From Actinobacteria bacterium UBA5176 (GTDB lineage Bacteria; Actinomycetota; UBA4738), in the NCBI GenBank assembly GCA_002413305.1, contig DHWS01000054.1, positions 329 to 8,802 of the forward strand: a DNA stretch of 8,474 bases. The letters run 5' to 3'. Below the pieces are notes generated by a model. It was not told the DNA's origin and did not search any database. It was given only the letters and a program-made list of their open reading frames with translations. The position numbers and the translations under genes were made by a program. Each line of letters opens with the position of its first letter. The stretch's first letter is position 1. Shown one piece after another: positions 1 through 6,406 of the stretch.

Positions 1-359
1 AGGACGTGAAGGAAGCCGCCCGGGGGATGGGCTACACGCCGCGGCAGCTCCTGTGGCGGGTGGAGCTGCCCCTTGCCGTTCCCGCGATCGTGGCCGGCAT
101 CCGTGTGGCCACCGTCAGCACGATCGGTTTGGTCACCGTGGCAGCGCTGATCGGTAAGGGCGGCCTCGGCTACTTCATCCTGGAAGGGCTCCGGATCCTC
201 TACCCCACGGAGATGCTCCTGGGCGCGGTCCTGTCGGTCGTTCTGGCCATCGTCGCCGACGCGCTGCTGCTGCTCTCTCAACGAGCGCTGACCCCGTGGG
301 CCCGTCAACGGGCTGCGGGCCTGACGGTCGGCCGCGAGCCGGCCCCGGTGGGCGGGTAG
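1..359 (+). CDS. ABC transporter permease, OpuC/ProW type, 3' fragment
   Basis: This is the C-terminal part of a membrane permease of a glycine betaine/carnitine/choline-type ABC importer; the 5' end lies outside the window. The reading frame starts at base 3 (Asp-Val-Lys-Glu), and the GTG at base 6 is an internal valine codon. The first visible residues, EAARGMG followed by ELPLAVPAIVAG, are the cytoplasmic EAA loop that docks onto the ATPase. The same motif occurs mid-protein in the next gene, which proves the truncation. A GKGGLG turn and a last hydrophobic segment (LLGAVLSVVLAIVADALLLL) follow, then a short basic tail. The next permease starts 6 bp after the stop, so the two are translated together and probably form a heterodimer. 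Family assignment is firm; the substrate is inferred from the family. Confidence 0.9.
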   Translation, partial: DVKEAARGMGYTPRQLLWRVELPLAVPAIVAGIRVATVSTIGLVTVAALIGKGGLGYFILEGLRILYPTEMLLGAVLSVVLAIVADALLLLSQRALTPWARQRAAGLTVGREPAPVGG

Positions 360-365
360 ACGACG

Positions 366-1094
366 GTGCGCGCGTTCGGCGATGCGCTGAAGTGGCTGGT
401 CACGGGCTCTCATTGGGTCGGCTCGGAAGGCATCCCCGTTCGAACCCTCCAGCACGCCGAGCTCTCCGTGGTTTCCATCGCCCTGGCCGTGGTCATCGCG
501 GTTCCCATCGGCATGTACATCGGCCACACCCGGAGATTCCAGTTCCTCGCGGTGTCGACGGCCAACCTCGGACGGGCCGTGCCGTCGTTCGGCATCCTGG
601 TCATCGCGTACGTCGTGGTGTTGAAGGTGGCATCGGCGTTCGCCTTCGGCTTCGTGCCCACCGTCGTCGCGCTGGTGCTGCTGGCGATCCCGCCCATCCT
701 CACCAACGCCTACGTGGGGATCCAGTCAGTGGACCCGGACATGGTCGAGGCCGCGCGGGGCATGGGCATGACCGAGCGGGAGGTCTTGACGAAGCTCGAG
801 CTCCCGCTCGCCGCGCCCCTCATCATGGCCGGGGTCCGGACCGCGGCGGTGACGGTGGTCGCCACCGCCACCCTGGCCGCCCTCATCGGCGGGGGCGGGT
901 TGGGGCGGTTCATCATCGACGGGTTCAGCCAGGGCGACACGTCGATGCTGGTGGCGGGGGCGATCCTCGTGGCCATCCTGGCCATCATCACCGAGGTCGG
1001 GTTCGGGTTCGTCGAACGCGGCGTCACGCCGAAGACCCGGTCGGCGCGGCGAGAAGTCTCTCTCCTGGCGCCACATCCTATCGTGGCATCCTGA
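366..1094 (+). CDS. ABC transporter permease, OpuC/ProW type
   Basis: A complete 242-residue inner-membrane permease, the second of a pair, expected to form the translocation path of a quaternary-amine (osmoprotectant) importer. It has about five to six hydrophobic segments. The EAA loop is at residues 128-150 (EAARGMGMTEREV then ELPLAAP), followed by the GGGGLG turn near residue 175. The length is normal for single-domain OpuCB/OpuCD permeases. The start is a GTG six bases after the previous stop, with a G-rich stretch (GGTGGGCGGG) upstream as a weak ribosome site; no better in-frame start agrees with the family N-terminus. A hydrophilic tail follows the last membrane segment. The binding-protein gene starts 112 bp downstream. 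Glycine betaine, carnitine, choline and proline betaine are all possible substrates. Confidence 0.92.
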   Translation: MRAFGDALKWLVTGSHWVGSEGIPVRTLQHAELSVVSIALAVVIAVPIGMYIGHTRRFQFLAVSTANLGRAVPSFGILVIAYVVVLKVASAFAFGFVPTVVALVLLAIPPILTNAYVGIQSVDPDMVEAARGMGMTEREVLTKLELPLAAPLIMAGVRTAAVTVVATATLAALIGGGGLGRFIIDGFSQGDTSMLVAGAILVAILAIITEVGFGFVERGVTPKTRSARREVSLLAPHPIVAS

Positions 1095-1206
1095 CCGTAT
1101 TCCTCATACGTGGTGTAACGCGTAAGACCCCAACGTGGACCCTGATAAGGTCGCGCGTGACATACCCGGGGGGTGCAAGCCCCAGGACCGAAAGGGGAGG
1201 GAACCC
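1095..1206 (+). promoter_or_regulatory. Untranslated leader of the binding-protein gene with alternative hairpins
   Basis: This 112-bp gap separates permease and binding-protein genes that are otherwise one operon. I see no convincing promoter. GGGG (1170-1173) can pair with CCCC (1180-1183) around a 6-base loop. The same CCCC can instead pair with GGGG (1194-1197), which is part of the ribosome site AAAGGGGAGGG. GGTC (1149-1152) can likewise pair with GACC at 1138-1141 or at 1186-1189. Mutually exclusive pairings around a ribosome site would suit translational control, but 4-bp stems arise easily in GC-rich DNA and I recognise no known riboswitch class. Confidence 0.2.
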
Positions 1207-2151
1207 ATGCGGCATCACCGCAGGTACGCTCTCGGGGCGGCCCTGCTGGCGCTCGTGGCGCTGTTCGGCGCCGCGTGCAGCAGCGGGTCGGGTGGGAGCG
1301 GAGGCAACACCATCGCCAGTACGCTGGTGTTCGGGGCGCCCCCCGACTGCCCCACCAACCCCGTTTGTCAGATCGGGCTCAAGAACACGTACGGGATCGT
1401 CTTCAAGGACGTGAAGAAGCTGGACTTCGGCGGGGCCTTGACGGTGTCGGCCTTGAAGAGCGGCTCGGTCCAGGTCTGTGAGCTGTTCTCGACCAGCGTC
1501 TACGACCCCAGCTTCGTCGTGCTGCAGGACGACAAGCACCTCGAGGCGGCCGACAACCTCGTCCCGCTGGTCCGCAAGGCAGTCGATTCGTCCGACATCG
1601 ACACGATCCTGAACGGGGTCATGGCCAAGCTGACCACCGACAACGTGCTGGCCATGAACAAGCAGTACGACATCGACAAGGTCAACGCCACGACCGTCGC
1701 GCAGAACTTCATCCAGCAGAACGGGCTGATGGGGACGGCGTCGTCCACCGGTGCGGGGAAGACCCTGACGGTGGGCGTCTCAAGCAGCTTCAACGAGCAG
1801 ATCATCCTCGCGGAGATGTTCAAGATCCTGCTGCAGAACGCGGGCTACACCGTGAACACGCAGGAGGACATCCAGAGCCGGAAGGTGTCCGACCCGGCGC
1901 TGCTCAGCGGCCAGATCGACATCAAGGTCGAATACCTGGCCAGCGAGTCGATCGAGAACGACCCGAAGGCGAAGGTCTCCGGTGATCCGAACAACAACGA
2001 GACCATCCTGAAGGGTCTGATGGACAGCAAGGGCGTGGACGTCCTGAACTTCTCGCCGGCGGCCGACCAGAACGTGTTCGTGGTCACCAAGGCCACCGCC
2101 GATAAGTACGCGCTGAGCACGGTCAGCGATCTGGCGAAGACGGCTTCCTGA
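1207..2151 (+). CDS. Quaternary-amine ABC transporter substrate-binding lipoprotein with swapped lobes
   Basis: A 314-residue extracytoplasmic solute receptor feeding the two upstream permeases. The start is the ATG at 1207 because AAAGGGGAGGG lies just upstream and a lipoprotein signal follows: MRHHRR, a hydrophobic core, then GAAC with Cys24 as the lipidated residue, and a Ser/Gly linker. Residues 38-175 (FGAPPDCP, FVVLQDDKHLEAADNLVPLVRK, KLTTDNVLAMN, NGLM) match what is normally the C-terminal half of OpuCC/OsmF-type binding proteins. Residues 185-314 (KTLTVGVSSSFNEQIILAEM, LLSGQIDIKVEYLA, DQNVFVVTKATADKYALSTVSDLAK) match what is normally the N-terminal half. The order is therefore reversed, joined by the linker GTASSTGAG. 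Total length is normal, so this is not a duplication or fusion. Cys48 and Cys54 may form the disulfide seen as CxxxxxC in relatives. Function as an osmolyte/choline receptor is inferred from family and context. Confidence 0.9.
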   Translation: MRHHRRYALGAALLALVALFGAACSSGSGGSGGNTIASTLVFGAPPDCPTNPVCQIGLKNTYGIVFKDVKKLDFGGALTVSALKSGSVQVCELFSTSVYDPSFVVLQDDKHLEAADNLVPLVRKAVDSSDIDTILNGVMAKLTTDNVLAMNKQYDIDKVNATTVAQNFIQQNGLMGTASSTGAGKTLTVGVSSSFNEQIILAEMFKILLQNAGYTVNTQEDIQSRKVSDPALLSGQIDIKVEYLASESIENDPKAKVSGDPNNNETILKGLMDSKGVDVLNFSPAADQNVFVVTKATADKYALSTVSDLAKTAS

Positions 2152-2176
2152 GCCGGGTTCGCGCAGGTTCGCGATC

Positions 2177-2214
2177 GAAGGGGGTCCCGCGGTTCGCGCC
2201 GCGCGACCCCCTTC
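2177..2214. terminator. Hairpin between convergent operons, likely bidirectional terminator
   Basis: GAAGGGGGTC (2177-2186) pairs perfectly with GACCCCCTTC (2205-2214). Inside it, CGCGG (2188-2192) pairs with CCGCG (2199-2203), leaving one C:C mismatch and a 6-base loop. It lies 25 bp after the binding-protein stop and 6 bp beyond the stop of the convergent DUF1684 gene, so it can serve both strands. There is no T-run, which is common for terminators in high-GC bacteria. Confidence 0.7.
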
Positions 2215-2220
2215 CTCGTC

Positions 2221-2868
2221 CTACGTCTCGGCTTCGTACCGTTCGCCGGCCTCGATCCGCACGCGCAGGCGGTTGGGCGGCGGCGCGAGCGGACACACCC
2301 ACCTCGGGTCGTAGCTGCACGAGGGGTTGTAGGCGAAGTTGAAGTCCAGCACGAGACGGCCGTCTGGCTCGGTCCCCAGGTCAGCTCCCTTCACGGTGTC
2401 GAACAGGTACCGCCCGGCCCCGTAGGTGACCGTGCCGCTGGTCGCGTCCCGGAACGGCAGGAACAGCCCGCCGCCGTAGCCCTCCAGCCAGTACAGCTCG
2501 AGCTCCGCGGGCTCTCCCAGCAGGTCGAATCCCACCGTCGCGAACCGGGTGAACGCATAGGACCCGCCGGCCTCGCCGCTGGTGGCGATGTCGTAGCGCT
2601 CGGGTTCGGCCTGCCGCACCTCGGCCGCCACGCGGTACCGCGGGTCGTAGTCGAAGTATGGCAACCCGGGGAACCCTTCGCGTTCCACCGGCGGGACCGG
2701 CGATTGCGGGTGGGTGGCGAAGAGTTCGTCCCGGACCGCGCGCCACCGCCGCCACCCTGACGCGGGGTCGATCGCCGCCCGGACCTCGGCGTACGTGCCG
2801 AAGATCCGCCGCTTCCAGTCCAGGAGATCGAACAGGCCCGCGGGGGTGAGGCCCTCGGGTTCGGTCAT
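2221..2868 (-). CDS. DUF1684 family protein
   Basis: A 215-residue soluble protein with the hallmarks of the DUF1684 family (function not established). The N-terminus (LLDWKRRIFGTYAEVRA) is a helical region. The middle holds FDYDPRYRVAAEV. The C-terminal half holds the most conserved stretch: FLPFRDATSGTVTYGAGRYLFDT (137-157), LDFNFAYNPSCSYDPRWVCPL (174-194) and NRLRVRIEAGE (199-209), with Cys184 and Cys192. There is no signal peptide or membrane segment. The ATG at 2868 is chosen because it overlaps the TGA of the upstream MFS gene as ATGA, indicating coupled translation. The frame stays open far upstream, but that extension is only the MFS gene read out of frame. It is last in a three-gene operon; nothing here defines its substrate. 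Confidence 0.88.
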   Translation of the reverse strand: MTEPEGLTPAGLFDLLDWKRRIFGTYAEVRAAIDPASGWRRWRAVRDELFATHPQSPVPPVEREGFPGLPYFDYDPRYRVAAEVRQAEPERYDIATSGEAGGSYAFTRFATVGFDLLGEPAELELYWLEGYGGGLFLPFRDATSGTVTYGAGRYLFDTVKGADLGTEPDGRLVLDFNFAYNPSCSYDPRWVCPLAPPPNRLRVRIEAGERYEAET

Positions 2869-4580
2869 GGATCTGGCGGCGGACCGGCCGTTCGACGAGG
2901 GATGTGCCGGATCTCGTGCGGGTGGAGGTGGATCGTGCCGGCCGTCGGGGGGTGGGCCGCATGGACCAACTCCGCCGCCCCGGGCGCTTCGGCCCCAGAT
3001 CCCGCTTCGCCCTCCTCCACCCGCTCGCCCGGGCCCCCGCCCGCCGTGCGGTTGCGGATGCCGATGCCGTTGACGGCGGCCCCGGCCAGGAGCAGCAACG
3101 CGCCGATCTCCATGGCCAGGTGGAACGAGTTGTTCGACGCGCTCCTGGCCGCCTCCTTGAGGGCGGCTGAGGCGCCCGAGGAGGGCGGGTTCAGCGGGGC
3201 AACCTGGGCGCGAAGGCTGGCCGAGGAGCCCGGCTGGCCGACCTTCGCGCCGACGTGGTTGTAGAAGCTGGTGGTGATGGCCACGAAGATCAGCGCGCCG
3301 GCCAGCTGCGGCCCCACCCGGGAGATGGCGTTGTTGATCGCCGACGCCACGCCCGACTTCTGGGCCGGAACCGAGGTCATGAGCGCGGTGGTCAGGGGAG
3401 CCACCATCATCATCAGCCCGATACCGAACACGACGTAGCCGGGCAGTAGGTCGACCGCGTAACTGCCAGGTGGCCGCCACGTCGAAAGGTGGCGGATCTG
3501 GAAGGCCCAGAGATGCGAGGTCGAGGGGATGCGCGCGAACCACAGCACACCGAGCGCCATGACGGCCGGCCCGATCGCCATGAACAGCCGGGGGCCGTAC
3601 CGTGCGGCGAGCTTGCCGAACCTGGTCGAGAACAGGACCAGGAACAGCGTCCCGGGTATCCCGACGAGGCCCGCCGCCGCCGGCGAGTAGTTTAGCGTGC
3701 CCTGCAGGTAGATCGTGGTGAAGGCGAACGTGACGTACAGCGCGCCGTAGATGACCAGTGTGGAGATGTTCGTCACCGTGAAGTTCCGGGACCGGAACAA
3801 CGCCAGGGGAACCAGGGGATGGCGGGAGCGGGCCATGAGGAAGGGGAAGGTCACCGCGGCCACGGCGCCCACGGCCAGCGCCAGATAGGGCACCGCTCCC
3901 TTCCAGTCCTGCTGCTGGCCGATGATCGCCCCGAACGAGAGCCCCCCGACCGCCAGGAACACGACGGCAGCCCCCAGCCAGTCGAACTGCCCCGTGGCCT
4001 CTTCGTCGCGGGACTCCGGCACGTGGCGAAGTGTGGCGTAGAGCCCCAGGACGACGAGGGGGATGTTGATGAGGAACACGGCCCGCCAGGAGACCGCGTC
4101 GACCAGGATGCCGCCCACGAACGGCCCGAGGATCGTCGTGGCGGCCGACGCGCCTGCCCACACGCCGAACGCCCGGCCCTGCTCCTCGCCCGAGAAGCTC
4201 GCCGTGATGATCGCGAGCGACCCCGGCACCAGCACCGCACCGAACGCGCCCTGCAGCACCCGGAACGCGATCAGCATGATGATGTTCGGCGCCAGCCCGC
4301 ACAGCACGGACGTCGCGCCGAACCCCACCAGCCCGATGGCGAACATCCTCCGGCGACCGAAGAAGTCGTTCAGCGCCCCGGCCAGGATCAGCAACGCCGA
4401 CAGGGACAGGAGATAGCCGTAGTAGACGAAGTTCTCGGCGGCGAACTTGCCGATCAGCGTGCTCTGCAGGTCCTCGCCGATCTTCGGCAGGGCCACGTTG
4501 ACCACGGTGGAGTCCAGGAAGACGATCCCGGATCCCATGACGACGGCGAGCATCGTCCATCGCTTCTGGGTGGCGTTCAC
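2865..4580 (-). CDS. MFS drug/multidrug exporter, DHA2 (EmrB/QacA) 14-TM type
   Basis: A 571-residue proton-driven exporter of the major facilitator superfamily. Motif D1 is LDSTVVNVALP (residues 22-32). Motif A is GALNDFFGRRRMF (68-80). The antiporter motif C region is GASAATTILGPFVGG (143-157), followed by SWRAVFLINIP. The rest forms further membrane helices, as expected for 14-TM DHA2 proteins. The start is a GTG preceded by AGGGAGG at a normal distance. About 64 residues follow the last membrane helix (508-571): acidic and glycine-rich at first, then His/Pro-rich (HLHPHEIRHIPRR). That is longer than usual and may be cytoplasmic. It lies 31 bp after the TIGR03086-type gene and overlaps DUF1684 by 4 bp. 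The exported compound cannot be told from sequence. Confidence 0.93.
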   Translation of the reverse strand: MNATQKRWTMLAVVMGSGIVFLDSTVVNVALPKIGEDLQSTLIGKFAAENFVYYGYLLSLSALLILAGALNDFFGRRRMFAIGLVGFGATSVLCGLAPNIIMLIAFRVLQGAFGAVLVPGSLAIITASFSGEEQGRAFGVWAGASAATTILGPFVGGILVDAVSWRAVFLINIPLVVLGLYATLRHVPESRDEEATGQFDWLGAAVVFLAVGGLSFGAIIGQQQDWKGAVPYLALAVGAVAAVTFPFLMARSRHPLVPLALFRSRNFTVTNISTLVIYGALYVTFAFTTIYLQGTLNYSPAAAGLVGIPGTLFLVLFSTRFGKLAARYGPRLFMAIGPAVMALGVLWFARIPSTSHLWAFQIRHLSTWRPPGSYAVDLLPGYVVFGIGLMMMVAPLTTALMTSVPAQKSGVASAINNAISRVGPQLAGALIFVAITTSFYNHVGAKVGQPGSSASLRAQVAPLNPPSSGASAALKEAARSASNNSFHLAMEIGALLLLAGAAVNGIGIRNRTAGGGPGERVEEGEAGSGAEAPGAAELVHAAHPPTAGTIHLHPHEIRHIPRRTAGPPPDP

Positions 4581-4611
4581 CTCCCGCCTCCCTGGGCGGC
4601 CGCCGGGTGGC

Positions 4612-5181
4612 TCACGCGACCCGGCCGTAGAGGGCGAGCAGCTTCGTCTGCTGGTCCGCGTCCTCGGGTGGGGTGACCTCCGAGCCGAACACGTCCACGC
4701 CGGCCGCCCGGAGCTGCGCCATCACCGGCTCCATCGTCTGGTAGAGGAAGTCGACCATCTCTGGATCCATCCGTTCGTCGGCGCCGACGGCCCGGGCCAG
4801 GTCCCACCCGTGAACGAACAGGTCCGACGCCACCTCGAAGGTGTACTCGCTGCCCGCCCGGTCGCCGTAAGAGAGGTGCACCGTCCGGTCGAGGGCGCCG
4901 TCTTCGTCGACGGCTGCCGACGCCTCCGCCGCGGCAGCCTCCCATGCCCCTCTCGGATCGTCGCCCAGGAGATCGCCGTCCAGCGCGTCGCCGACGTCCG
5001 CGATGGTCTTGCCCTCGAGCATCGGGGGCATCCACCGGCACTCGCTCACCAGATGGTTCACCAGCTGATGGACGTCCCATTCCGTGCACGGGGTCGGTTC
5101 GTGCCACGCGTCGTCCCCGACGGCGCGAACGCCCCGCCCGAACCACTCGGTCGCCCGGACATGGAAGTCCCTGATCTCCAT
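4612..5181 (-). CDS. TIGR03086 / MDMPI-fold (DinB-like) metal-binding protein
   Basis: A 189-residue protein of the mycothiol-dependent maleylpyruvate isomerase N-domain/DinB-like superfamily, TIGR03086 type. Visible hallmarks are PCTEWDVHQLVNHLVSE (31-47) with His43, and FEVASDLFVHGWDLARA (115-131) with Asp120 and His124. These three are the likely metal ligands by comparison with MDMPI. A C-terminal stretch resembling PADA-QDRLLALYGR follows. Family members are thought to be metal- and thiol-dependent enzymes, mostly uncharacterised. The start is the ATG at 5181 with AGAGGAG 6-7 bases upstream; the open frame extends further but has no family sequence there. It is the first gene of the operon, with a plausible promoter at 5220-5248. 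Pairing with an exporter suggests a xenobiotic or thiol-adduct role, which is inference only. Confidence 0.85.
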   Translation of the reverse strand: MEIRDFHVRATEWFGRGVRAVGDDAWHEPTPCTEWDVHQLVNHLVSECRWMPPMLEGKTIADVGDALDGDLLGDDPRGAWEAAAAEASAAVDEDGALDRTVHLSYGDRAGSEYTFEVASDLFVHGWDLARAVGADERMDPEMVDFLYQTMEPVMAQLRAAGVDVFGSEVTPPEDADQQTKLLALYGRVA

Positions 5182-5219
5182 CCGCGATCTCCTCTTTCCA
5201 AGACTGGACGCGCGGGCCC

Positions 5220-5248
5220 ACGGTACTCGGCCTGTTGGAACCGGACAA
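5220..5248 (-). promoter_or_regulatory. Putative SigA-type promoter of the TIGR03086-MFS-DUF1684 operon
   Basis: Read on the minus strand, TTGTCC (5248-5243), a 17-base spacer and TACCGT (5225-5220) fit the TTGACN/TANNNT pattern of actinobacterial housekeeping promoters. Transcription would start near 5213, giving a leader of about 30 bases that contains the ribosome site AGAGGAG before the ATG at 5181. This is a pattern match only. Confidence 0.4.
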
Positions 5249-5440
5249 GACGCGGTTCTGTTCCCGGGCCGCCGCCCGGCGGTCGGCCCGAAGGATGGAG
5301 GCCCGGACGCGGGCCTGTCCGGGGCCTCCTCTACGCGGGCGATCGGGGGACGCCCGCACGCTCGACGCCCGGCGTCTCGGGAACGGGCCCGGGTGCGGGA
5401 GCCGGCGGTCCTCATGCTACCTAGCCCGAAGTAGCTAGTC
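5249..5440. other. GC-rich non-coding gap with inverted repeats
   Basis: No gene is supported here; open frames crossing it lack family similarity. CCCGCAC (5353-5359) pairs with GTGCGGG (5393-5399), and inside it GACGCC (5364-5369) faces GGCGTC (5371-5376). GCTAC (5416-5420) pairs with GTAGC (5431-5435). Before the transposon inserted, this DNA lay directly downstream of the enoyl-CoA hydratase gene, so these could be its terminator. Confidence 0.35.
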
Positions 5441-5448
5441 AATTTCCC
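5441..5448. repeat. Target-site duplication, left copy (AATTTCCC)
   Basis: This 8-bp sequence abuts the left terminal inverted repeat and is repeated identically and in the same orientation at 7964-7971, directly outside the right one. An 8-bp duplication fits the IS1 family (8-9 bp). Two intact copies show that the element moved in as one unit and has not recombined since. Confidence 0.95.
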
Positions 5449-5466
5449 GGTAGTGGGTCAGTTTGA
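5449..5466 (+). repeat. Left terminal inverted repeat (18 bp)
   Basis: GGTAGTGGGTCAGTTTGA is the exact reverse complement of 7946-7963. It starts with GG, as IS1-family ends do. Matching stops at once on both sides (T/C mismatch outside, A/G inside). The stop codon of the minus-strand membrane protein gene (5460-5458) lies within it. Confidence 0.95.
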
Positions 5467-5742
5467 ATGACGGACGAGGCGCCGCACCCAACGCCCAAGC
5501 ATGATGCCGCCGATCCCCACCGACCCCAGGACGATGAAGACCAATAAGGCTCCCAGAAACGCCACCATCCCCATCACCGCTCCGATGAGAGCCGCAAGAC
5601 CAGCCGCCACGACGTTGGGCGTGTCTCGGTAGCTGGTGTTGGCCCACCATCCGGCTCCGAATCCAACGAAGGCGATGCCCGTCCAAACCGCCCACGTCTC
5701 GACGCGATCTTTGCTAGTCTTGTCTGATGCCTGACCGCTCAC
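5458..5742 (-). CDS. Small hypothetical membrane protein (transposon passenger)
   Basis: A 94-residue protein of unknown function. A charged N-terminus (SGQASDKTSKDRVE) precedes a first hydrophobic helix (WAVWTGIAFVGFGAGWW). A long hydrophobic region (roughly residues 44-80) that can form two more helices follows, then a basic end (RWVRRLVRHSN). The start is GTG at 5742; an in-frame stop lies seven codons upstream and no other good start is near. GAGGG upstream is a weak ribosome site. Codon third positions are G/C-rich, supporting real coding. The gene's 5' end overlaps the divergent KGG gene by 16 bp, and its last codons and stop lie in or against the terminal repeat. I do not recognise a family. 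Confidence 0.55.
   Translation of the reverse strand: MSGQASDKTSKDRVETWAVWTGIAFVGFGAGWWANTSYRDTPNVVAAGLAALIGAVMGMVAFLGALLVFIVLGSVGIGGIMLGRWVRRLVRHSN
5712..5720 (+). promoter_or_regulatory. Putative extended -10 promoter, leaderless start of the KGG-type gene
   Basis: TGC followed by TAGTCT (5715-5720) is an extended -10 element. Its last T is exactly 7 bases before the A of the ATG at 5727, so transcription would begin on the start codon. No ribosome site precedes the ATG, in line with leaderless translation. No good -35 is seen. Confidence 0.4.
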
Positions 5743-5972
5743 GCAAGCGCCCTCGCGATCTCAATGCCCTCGCCGCCGCCATCGTAGGCGAAGCGACCGG
5801 CGAGGAGAAGCTCGAGCGCCAGGAGCCCGAGAAGAACCCGGCCGCCGTCGAGCTAGGACGACAGGGTGGGTTGAAGGGTGGCCCCGCTCGTGCGGCCAAG
5901 CTCAGTGCTAGACGACGGAGCGAGATCGCCCGGAAGGCTGCCGCGGCTCGCTGGGGCAAGTCGTCGGGCTAG
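5727..5972 (+). CDS. Small basic KGG-type protein (transposon passenger)
   Basis: An 81-residue, highly basic protein. The N-terminus (RKRPRDLNALAAAIVGEATGE) resembles small conserved proteins found widely in bacteria. The C-terminal half, GRQGGLKGGPARAAKLSARR then SEIARKAAAARWGK (residues 44-78), is the KGG-like GG-K-GG-ARA...R..IA+KAA.ARW motif. Such proteins are uncharacterised; nucleic-acid binding is often suggested from the charge. The ATG has no ribosome site, but a -10 element is placed for leaderless transcription. Its 5' end overlaps the divergent membrane-protein gene, and its TAG overlaps the stop of the convergent protease gene by 3 bp, so the genes are packed tightly. Role in the transposon unknown. 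Confidence 0.75.
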   Translation: MPDRSRKRPRDLNALAAAIVGEATGEEKLERQEPEKNPAAVELGRQGGLKGGPARAAKLSARRRSEIARKAAAARWGKSSG

Positions 5973-6400
5973 ATGCTGAAGCTGAAGGTCCCTGTGTAAC
6001 CGATGTAGATGAAGACAGCCTGGGCTATTACGTCCCGACCAAGAAGACCCTCAATGTTCTGGCCCTCCAACGGAGTCTCGATGACGGTTACTGCAAGGAC
6101 GATGCTGTTCGGCAGAATCACGCGGACGGCATACTCGGGACATGGCACGTTGATGGATGACGGGGTGTTGATGTTCCGGATACCCATGGGTTGCAACCCC
6201 AGCGGTGCAATCTCCCCCGCCTTGATCGCGCTGCCCGAGGCGCCGGTGTCGAATAGCGCGTTTATCTGAATAGGTGCCGGGATGGGCTGTCCCGCCTCAC
6301 GCATAGAGAGTTCGGCGGCCTCACTGACAGCTATCAGGACCGGAACGATGGGACCGTTTGCCTGAAGATCCGGCCGGTTGCTGCTGGTGAAGGACGGCAA
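5969..6400 (-). CDS. Retropepsin-like aspartic protease (transposon passenger)
   Basis: A 143-residue protein with a single retropepsin-type active site. ALFDTGASGSAI (residues 49-60) carries the catalytic Asp51-Thr-Gly. GLLGRDVI (118-125) is the downstream hydrophobic-hydrophobic-Gly motif followed by Arg-Asp, as in ILGRD. Retropepsins have one DTG per chain and work as homodimers; single-domain bacterial versions are about this size. No signal peptide or membrane segment is visible, so it is probably cytoplasmic. The start is taken as the TTG at 6400, because LPSFTSSNRP...VPVLI fits the family N-terminus and the next Met lies beyond it. The TTG is two codons after the in-frame TAG of the upstream gene, without its own clear ribosome site, so it probably relies on re-initiation. 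The substrate is unknown. Confidence 0.8.
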   Translation of the reverse strand: MPSFTSSNRPDLQANGPIVPVLIAVSEAAELSMREAGQPIPAPIQINALFDTGASGSAIKAGEIAPLGLQPMGIRNINTPSSINVPCPEYAVRVILPNSIVLAVTVIETPLEGQNIEGLLGRDVIAQAVFIYIGYTGTFSFSI

Positions 6401-6406
6401 CGGGTT

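Noticed and set aside
1135..1206. An upstream GTG start for the binding protein
   Set aside because: It would bury the signal peptide behind 24 hydrophilic residues and ignores the strong ribosome site before ATG 1207.
296..1414. A 372-residue plus-strand frame across both transporter genes
   Set aside because: It overlaps two confirmed genes in another frame and has Arg/Gly/His-rich nonsense composition.
2869..4560. A 779-residue open frame that continues DUF1684 upstream on the minus strand
   Set aside because: The extension runs through the MFS gene in another frame, is Arg/Gly/Pro-rich with no family motifs, and the real ATG at 2868 overlaps the MFS stop.
3819..4676. A 285-residue plus-strand open frame opposite the MFS gene
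   Set aside because: Low-complexity antisense shadow caused by high GC; the MFS motifs on the other strand are unmistakable.
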